Of a DNA stretch of 20,576 nucleotides, positions 14,800 through 20,576 are shown one piece after another; positions within the stretch are counted from its first letter, which is position 1; every line of letters starts with the position of its first letter. Made by a program: the position numbers and the translations under genes. The notes below the pieces were generated by a model, which saw nothing but the letters and a program-made list of their open reading frames with translations, was not told where the DNA came from and did not search any database. Origin of the DNA: Victivallaceae bacterium. GTDB taxonomy: Bacteria; Verrucomicrobiota; Lentisphaeria; Victivallales; Victivallaceae. Where the stretch lies: positions 1 to 20,576 of the forward strand of contig JAEDIJ010000036.1 in assembly GCA_016292515.1 (NCBI GenBank), in the 5' to 3' direction.

Positions 14800-15342
14800 A
14801 TGGTGATTCTCGCTTCCAAAAGTCCCCGGCGCCGGGAATTGCTCGGTCGTCTGGGGATCGATTTTACCGTCGAAGTCGCCGACACCGACGAGGCGACGAC
14901 GGGAGAAAACCTCTTTGACGTGCCGCAACAGAATGCGCTTCGCAAAGCCCGCGCCGTCGCCGCGAAACATCCGCTCGACACGGTCATCGGTGCCGATACG
15001 GCGATCATTTTTGAGGATCGCTTGATCGGCAAACCGGAAAATCTCGCCGAAGCGAAAAAAATGCTCCTCGCTTTTTCCGGCAAAACGCACGCCGTTGTCA
15101 CCGGCATTGCCGTGATCGGCAAAGACAAAGAGCGCGTCTGGCACGAAGTTTCCCAAGTCCGCTTCAAAGCGTTGAGCGAGCACGATGTCGAAAACTATCT
15201 CGCCGCCGTCCCCGTTCTCGACAAGGCGGGAGCATACGCGATTCAGTCGCACGGCGAAAACATCGTCGAATCCTACACCGGCGAGATCGAAAACATCATC
15301 GGATTGCCGTTGAAAAAACTCGGCAAGATCCTCGTCGGCTGA
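14800..15342 (+). CDS. maf: Maf-family nucleoside triphosphate pyrophosphatase
   Basis: This 180-aa protein hydrolyses certain NTPs to monophosphate and pyrophosphate, probably dTTP/UTP or a modified nucleotide, and may act in house-cleaning or division control. The family pattern is complete: ILASKSPRRRELL (3-15), QNALRKARAVA (44-54), VIGADTAIIF (62-71), GKPENLAEAKKML (77-89), SGKTHAVVTG (93-102), DKAGAYAIQ (141-149) and NIIGLPL (165-171). The IQSHG and NIIGLPL region resembles the YhdE (dTTP/UTP) branch more than YceF, but this is not decisive. I chose ATG at 14800, which begins the conserved N-terminus; it has no Shine-Dalgarno and lies 2 nt after the SGNH stop, so coupling is likely. Longer in-frame starts lie inside the preceding gene. 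Confidence 0.95.
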   Translation: MVILASKSPRRRELLGRLGIDFTVEVADTDEATTGENLFDVPQQNALRKARAVAAKHPLDTVIGADTAIIFEDRLIGKPENLAEAKKMLLAFSGKTHAVVTGIAVIGKDKERVWHEVSQVRFKALSEHDVENYLAAVPVLDKAGAYAIQSHGENIVESYTGEIENIIGLPLKKLGKILVG

Positions 15343-15350
15343 AATCGTCG

Positions 15351-15458
15351 TTTTTTCACCGAAAACGCAGTTTTTTTGCAAATTTCGTCAAAAAAACACG
15401 ATTTTTTCGCAAATCCTTGCATCTCCTCACCAAAAAACGCTTGAAAACTTCTTTTTTT
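15351..15458. promoter_or_regulatory. Helically phased A/T tracts upstream of the EF-G-like gene
   Basis: Six runs of 6-7 A or T occur in 108 bases, at 15351-15356, 15371-15377, 15390-15396, 15402-15407, 15432-15437 and 15452-15458. Their centres are spaced about 20.5, 19, 11.5, 30 and 20.5 bases, close to whole multiples of one helical turn. Phased tracts of this kind bend DNA and could act with the promoter as an UP-element-like region. Confidence 0.5.
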
Positions 15459-15468
15459 CTGCTATAAT
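15441..15468 (+). promoter_or_regulatory. Strong sigma70-type promoter of the EF-G-like gene
   Basis: TTGAAA (15441-15446) and a consensus TATAAT (15463-15468) are separated by 16 bp, with an extended TGC before the -10. The start site would be near 15475, giving a leader of about 44 nt that carries AAAGGA 8 nt before the start codon. Confidence 0.8.
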
Positions 15469-15518
15469 ATCGTTGTCTTTTCTCTTCGGACCGACAAAAC
15501 AACGAAAGGAATTTGATT

Positions 15519-17531
15519 ATGGGCAACGTTTCCAACTATCGCAACTTCGTCATCGGCGGTCACTCCGGCAGCGGTAAAACGCTGCTCTGCGAAAGGATGC
15601 TCGCCAAAGCGGGAGCCATTCCCCGATGCGGTTCGATCGAGGGGAAAAACACCGTCAGCGACTTCTCGGTCGAAGAGCAGGAAAAGCAGTCCAGTATCTA
15701 CTCCTCCATTCTCAACTGCAAGTGGCAGGATCATCAGTTTTTCTTTGTCGACACCCCCGGATACGGCGAATTCGTCGGGCAGTACATCGCCGCAATCCGC
15801 GCCTGTGACGCCGCGCTCGTCGTCATCGACGCCGTCGACGGTCCGCAATTCGGCACGGCGCGGGCGTGGAAACTCGCCAAAAAGCGCGGCATTCCCCGCT
15901 TCGGCGTCGTCAACCGCCTCGACAAGGAGCGCGCCAACTTCAAGGCGACGCTCGAAGTGATGCGCAAAAATCATGGCCGCAATGTCATCATCCCCCTCGT
16001 CTGGCCGATCGGCGACGCGGAAAACTTCATCAAAGTCGTCAGCATTTTCGACGAAAACCTGCCGGCGGACATCGCCGACGACGTCGCGGAGTGCCGTTCG
16101 CTGTGGATGGACGCCATCGCCGAGACCGACGACGAATTGATGATGCGCTATCTCGACGGCGAAAAACTCACGGTCGACGAGATCAAGCAGGGTTTGCGCA
16201 AGAGCGTCATCGCCGGCAAGACGATCCCCGTTTTCCCGGTCAGTGCGACCAAGGACATCGGCATCACCGAATTGATGGATGCGATCACCGAATTTTTCCC
16301 GACGCCGCTCGAATACGTCGCCCTCCCCGGCGGGCCCTCCAAGGTCGCCGCAGACGGGGATGCTTTCGGCATCGTTTTCAAGGCGGTCAACGATCCCTTC
16401 AACGGACAGCTTACTTTCATCCGCACGGTCAGCGGCACGTTCAAGCCCGACTGCGAACTTTTCAACCCCGTCACCAACACCAAGGAGCGCATCGGGCAGT
16501 TGCTGCTGATGAACGGCAAAGGGCAATCTACCCTTTCCGCCGCCGAACCGGGAACCGTTTTTGCCGTCGCGAAGCTCAAAGATTCCCACGTCGGCGACAC
16601 GCTCTCGACCAGCGCGGCGATCAAGCCGCTGCCCGGCATCGAACTGCCGAATCCCGTGATGTCCTACGCGATCAGCGCGGTCAAGCAGGGCGAAGATGAA
16701 AAAATCCTCGCGGGTCTCGCCAAGATCTGCGAATGTTCGCCGACCATCCGTCTGGCGCGCGATCCAGAAACTCACGAACAGTTGCTTCTCGGTATGGGCG
16801 ACCAGCAGTTGGCAATCGCCGCGCGCCGTCTGAAAGAGCAGTTCAAGGTGGAAGTCGCTTTCAACACGCCCAAGACCCCCTACCGCGAGACGATCACCGC
16901 TCCCGCCGAGGGACACTACCGTCACAAGAAACAGACCGGCGGCGCGGGGCAGTTCGCCGAAGTTTTCCTCAAAATCTCCTACCGCGAGGAGGGGTACGAA
17001 TTCGCCAACGAAGTCGTCGGCGGTACGATCCCCAAAAACTTCATTCCCGCCGTTGAAAAGGGCATTCTGGAAGTGATGGAGTCCGGACCGCTCGTCGGCT
17101 GCAACGTCGAGCGCGTCCGCGTCGCCGTCTACGACGGCAAATATCACCCCGTCGACTCCAATGAAATGGCGTTCAAGATCGCCGGACGTATGGCGTTGCG
17201 CGACGCTTTCAGCAAGGCGAAACCGGTCTTGATGGAGCCGGTGATGAAAGTTTCGATCCACATTCCCGACGCCTATATGGGCGATATCACCGGCGACCTC
17301 AACCACAAGCGCGGCCGCGTCGTCGGTATGGAAATGGACGAGGGCATGCAGGTCGTTCAGGCGGAAGTCCCGCTTGCCGAAATGCGCAAATACGCGACCG
17401 AATTGCGGAGCATGACGCAGGGCAAAGGCTCGTTCGATATGGAATTTGTCCGTTACGAGCAAGTTCCCGCCAACGTCGCCAACGCCATTATCGCCAAGCA
17501 TCAGGCGGAAGTCGAAAAAGAGAACGAATAG
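15519..17531 (+). CDS. Elongation factor G-like GTPase (EF-G-2 type paralogue)
   Basis: This 670-aa translational GTPase has the five-domain EF-G layout. G1 is GHSGSGKT (14-21) where ordinary EF-G has AHIDAGKT. G3 is DTPGYGEF (78-85) and G4 is NRLDK (132-136) instead of NKMD. Domain II, domain IV (TPYRETITAPAEGHYRHKKQ, then GGAGQFAEV) and domain V (PDAYMGDITGDLNHKRGRV) follow. The pattern resembles the EF-G-2 paralogue of Thermus rather than the main translocase FusA. Its cellular role is not established for this subfamily. I chose ATG at 15519, 8 nt after AAAGGA; an in-frame TTG at 15513 is too close to that site. The gene is monocistronic by appearance, with its own promoter and terminator. 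Confidence 0.9.
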   Translation: MGNVSNYRNFVIGGHSGSGKTLLCERMLAKAGAIPRCGSIEGKNTVSDFSVEEQEKQSSIYSSILNCKWQDHQFFFVDTPGYGEFVGQYIAAIRACDAALVVIDAVDGPQFGTARAWKLAKKRGIPRFGVVNRLDKERANFKATLEVMRKNHGRNVIIPLVWPIGDAENFIKVVSIFDENLPADIADDVAECRSLWMDAIAETDDELMMRYLDGEKLTVDEIKQGLRKSVIAGKTIPVFPVSATKDIGITELMDAITEFFPTPLEYVALPGGPSKVAADGDAFGIVFKAVNDPFNGQLTFIRTVSGTFKPDCELFNPVTNTKERIGQLLLMNGKGQSTLSAAEPGTVFAVAKLKDSHVGDTLSTSAAIKPLPGIELPNPVMSYAISAVKQGEDEKILAGLAKICECSPTIRLARDPETHEQLLLGMGDQQLAIAARRLKEQFKVEVAFNTPKTPYRETITAPAEGHYRHKKQTGGAGQFAEVFLKISYREEGYEFANEVVGGTIPKNFIPAVEKGILEVMESGPLVGCNVERVRVAVYDGKYHPVDSNEMAFKIAGRMALRDAFSKAKPVLMEPVMKVSIHIPDAYMGDITGDLNHKRGRVVGMEMDEGMQVVQAEVPLAEMRKYATELRSMTQGKGSFDMEFVRYEQVPANVANAIIAKHQAEVEKENE

Positions 17532-17551
17532 TTCCCTTGATCTGAGATCCC

Positions 17552-17585
17552 GGCGCGGCGGAATTTTTCCGTCGCGCCCTTTTTT
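17552..17585 (+). terminator. Rho-independent terminator after the EF-G-like gene
   Basis: Bases 17552-17563 pair with 17567-17578 in a 12-bp GC-rich stem with one G-T wobble and a 3-nt loop. After one C come six T residues (17580-17585). It lies 20 nt after the EF-G-like stop codon and only 15 nt before the next start codon. Confidence 0.9.
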
Positions 17586-17600
17586 GAAAAGGAAAAAATC

Positions 17601-18362
17601 ATGCAGTTAAAAGAGATCGTCGGATATCTCGATTCCTATCTCCGGCTCGCCGACTTTGCCGACGACGTTTCCAACAACGGATTGCAAGTTGAAAGCAAAC
17701 CGGAAGTCGCAAAAATCGCATTCGGTGTCGACGCCTGTCAACTCCTTTTTGACTGCGCCGCCAAATGGGGCGCCGATATGGTGATCGTCCACCACGGATT
17801 GAGTTGGGGCGCATATCCCAAACGGCTGACCGGCATCGACGCGAAGCGTTTCGGCACGCTTTTTCAAAAGAAAATGAGTCTGTACGCGGCGCATCTGCCG
17901 CTCGACGCTCACGCCGAAGTCGGCAACAACGCCGTCCTCTGCGATATTTTGAAACTCAAAAAGCGGATCCCTTTTTGCCGCTATCACGGCTACGACATCG
18001 GTTTCGGCGGAGAATTGAGTAAAGCAACATCGCTTGAAAACATCGCTGAAATTTTTCAGAAACGCGATCCGGAAGCGGAAATGACGCTCCTCGGCACGGG
18101 AAATGTCCGCCGTATCGCCGTCTGCTCCGGCGGCGGCGGGATGGATGCGCTCGGCGAGGCGATCGATCAGAAATACGATCTCCTCGTCACCGGCGAACTC
18201 ACCCACGTGATGTACCACCCCGCGCTCGAAAGCGGCATCAAAGTCCTCGCATTGGGGCACTACGCCAGCGAAACGACGGGGATCAACGCGCTGATGAAAA
18301 AAATGCAGAAAATTTTTGCCGGCGTCGAAATGCGCTTTTTCGATCTGCCGACGTCGCTGTGA
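17601..18362 (+). CDS. Nif3-family dinuclear metal protein (YbgI type)
   Basis: This 253-aa protein belongs to the Nif3/YbgI family, toroidal hexamers with two metal ions per subunit. Some members are annotated GTP cyclohydrolase I type 2, but the biochemical role is unclear. Metal-binding motifs are all present: NNGLQV (25-30), VHHGLSWG with His64-His65, AAHLPLDAH with His98, Asp102 and His104, and GHYASE with His220 and Glu224. Length fits the family. AAGGA lies 7 nt upstream of the ATG. The start follows the terminator above by 15 nt, leaving no room for a separate downstream promoter. uvrB starts 1 nt after the stop, so these two are a translation-coupled pair. Confidence 0.93.
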   Translation: MQLKEIVGYLDSYLRLADFADDVSNNGLQVESKPEVAKIAFGVDACQLLFDCAAKWGADMVIVHHGLSWGAYPKRLTGIDAKRFGTLFQKKMSLYAAHLPLDAHAEVGNNAVLCDILKLKKRIPFCRYHGYDIGFGGELSKATSLENIAEIFQKRDPEAEMTLLGTGNVRRIAVCSGGGGMDALGEAIDQKYDLLVTGELTHVMYHPALESGIKVLALGHYASETTGINALMKKMQKIFAGVEMRFFDLPTSL

Positions 18363-18363
18363 T

Positions 18364-20394
<2,031 letters not shown>

Positions 20395-20408
20395 GTTTTT
20401 AGCGCAAT

Positions 20409-20450
20409 GGGGAGCAAGAGGGGACTCACGCCGCCCCCTCTTAACTCCCC
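20409..20450. repeat. Long imperfect hairpin downstream of uvrB
   Basis: An outer 6-bp stem (GGGGAG 20409-20414 with CTCCCC 20445-20450) stacks on an inner 8-bp stem (AAGAGGGG 20416-20423 with CCCCTCTT 20435-20442), separated only by a small internal bulge. It lies 15 nt after the uvrB stop. It lacks a trailing T-run, so it may be a mRNA-stabilising hairpin, an atypical terminator or a repeat element. Confidence 0.6.
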
Positions 20451-20452
20451 GG

Positions 20453-20547
20453 CGCCCGCCAAGGCGGGATTTCGTACCTGCCGCAGATATTTGCGGAACT
20501 TACGCTTTGTCCGCGCTCGACACGGCTATCACCGCAAATCTCTGCGG
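20453..20547. repeat. Cluster of inverted repeats at the right edge
   Basis: CCCGCC/GGCGGG lies at 20456-20467 with a 2-nt loop. The 16-base segments at 20481-20496 and 20532-20547 are reverse complements of each other at 15 of 16 positions and could form a long stem around about 35 bases. Each segment also forms a small hairpin by itself (CCGCA with TGCGG). No reading frame of note is present, and nothing recognisable as a tRNA or attachment site was seen. The element may continue past the window. Confidence 0.55.
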
Positions 20548-20576
20548 TCGTCTATGTTTGTTACTCCAAATAATCC

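Noticed and set aside
15349..15377. CGTTTT/AAAACG hairpin followed by T7 as a terminator for maf
   Set aside because: The stem is only 6 bp and AT-rich, and the T-run is one of several phased tracts; it is too weak to call.
15462..17501. A 679-codon open frame antisense to the whole EF-G-like gene
   Set aside because: Its translation has the Arg/Asp/His-rich composition expected of a GC-rich antisense shadow, matches no family, and covers a gene with unmistakable motifs on the other strand.
20430..20547. Integron attC site or tRNA near the right edge
   Set aside because: The hairpins lack the paired RYYYAAC/GTTRRRY core sites, and no cloverleaf or CCA end can be drawn.

Overview
The window is a compact, GC-rich stretch of bacterial chromosome. 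It holds 17 protein genes with little DNA between them, and no gene-free stretch longer than about 180 bases. No RNA gene, CRISPR array, transposase or phage gene was seen. The mix of genes (a TraR/DksA protein with a histone-H1-like tail, a separate CoaB, a RodZ-like protein with a long N-terminal extension, an exported SGNH hydrolase with a GGSIT block, an EF-G-2-type paralogue) and the codon use suggest a Gram-negative member of the PVC group, perhaps Lentisphaerota/Victivallales. That placement is inference from gene content; no marker gene settles it.

Left half (59-7917, all minus strand). Read in the direction of transcription, a Bax-inhibitor-1 family membrane protein is followed by coaB with a one-base stop/start overlap. 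A clear sigma70-type promoter lies just after coaB. It serves etfB, etfA, a long acyl-CoA dehydrogenase, rpoZ, a TraR/DksA-like zinc-finger gene, lspA and nnr. Neighbouring genes in this seven-gene run are separated by 14 bases or less, and two pairs overlap by one base. The run joins acyl-CoA oxidation and electron transfer to two RNA polymerase accessory proteins, lipoprotein maturation and NAD(P)HX repair.

Centre (7918-8080). A divergent intergenic region carries the ftsK promoter, a weaker promoter candidate for the BI-1 gene, and a perfect 9-bp inverted repeat overlapping the ftsK -35 box, which is a good operator candidate.

Right half (8081-20394, all plus strand). ftsK and a RodZ-like gene form a division/shape pair. 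A promoter then leads into accB-accC (biotin carrier and biotin carboxylase, committed step of fatty-acid synthesis), an exported SGNH hydrolase and maf. An A/T-tract-rich region with a strong promoter precedes an EF-G-like GTPase that ends in an excellent rho-independent terminator. Only 15 bases after that terminator start a Nif3-family gene and uvrB, so these two seem to depend on read-through or on an unseen promoter. The last 180 bases hold several hairpins and no gene.

Overall this is mostly housekeeping sequence. I found no convincing undescribed system. The points most worth checking are the coupled rpoZ-dksA-like pair inside an ETF/acyl-CoA dehydrogenase operon, the H1-like tail on the DksA-like protein, the atypical RodZ-like protein, the operator candidate between BI-1 and ftsK, the phased A/T tracts before the EF-G paralogue, and the terminator in front of nif3-uvrB.
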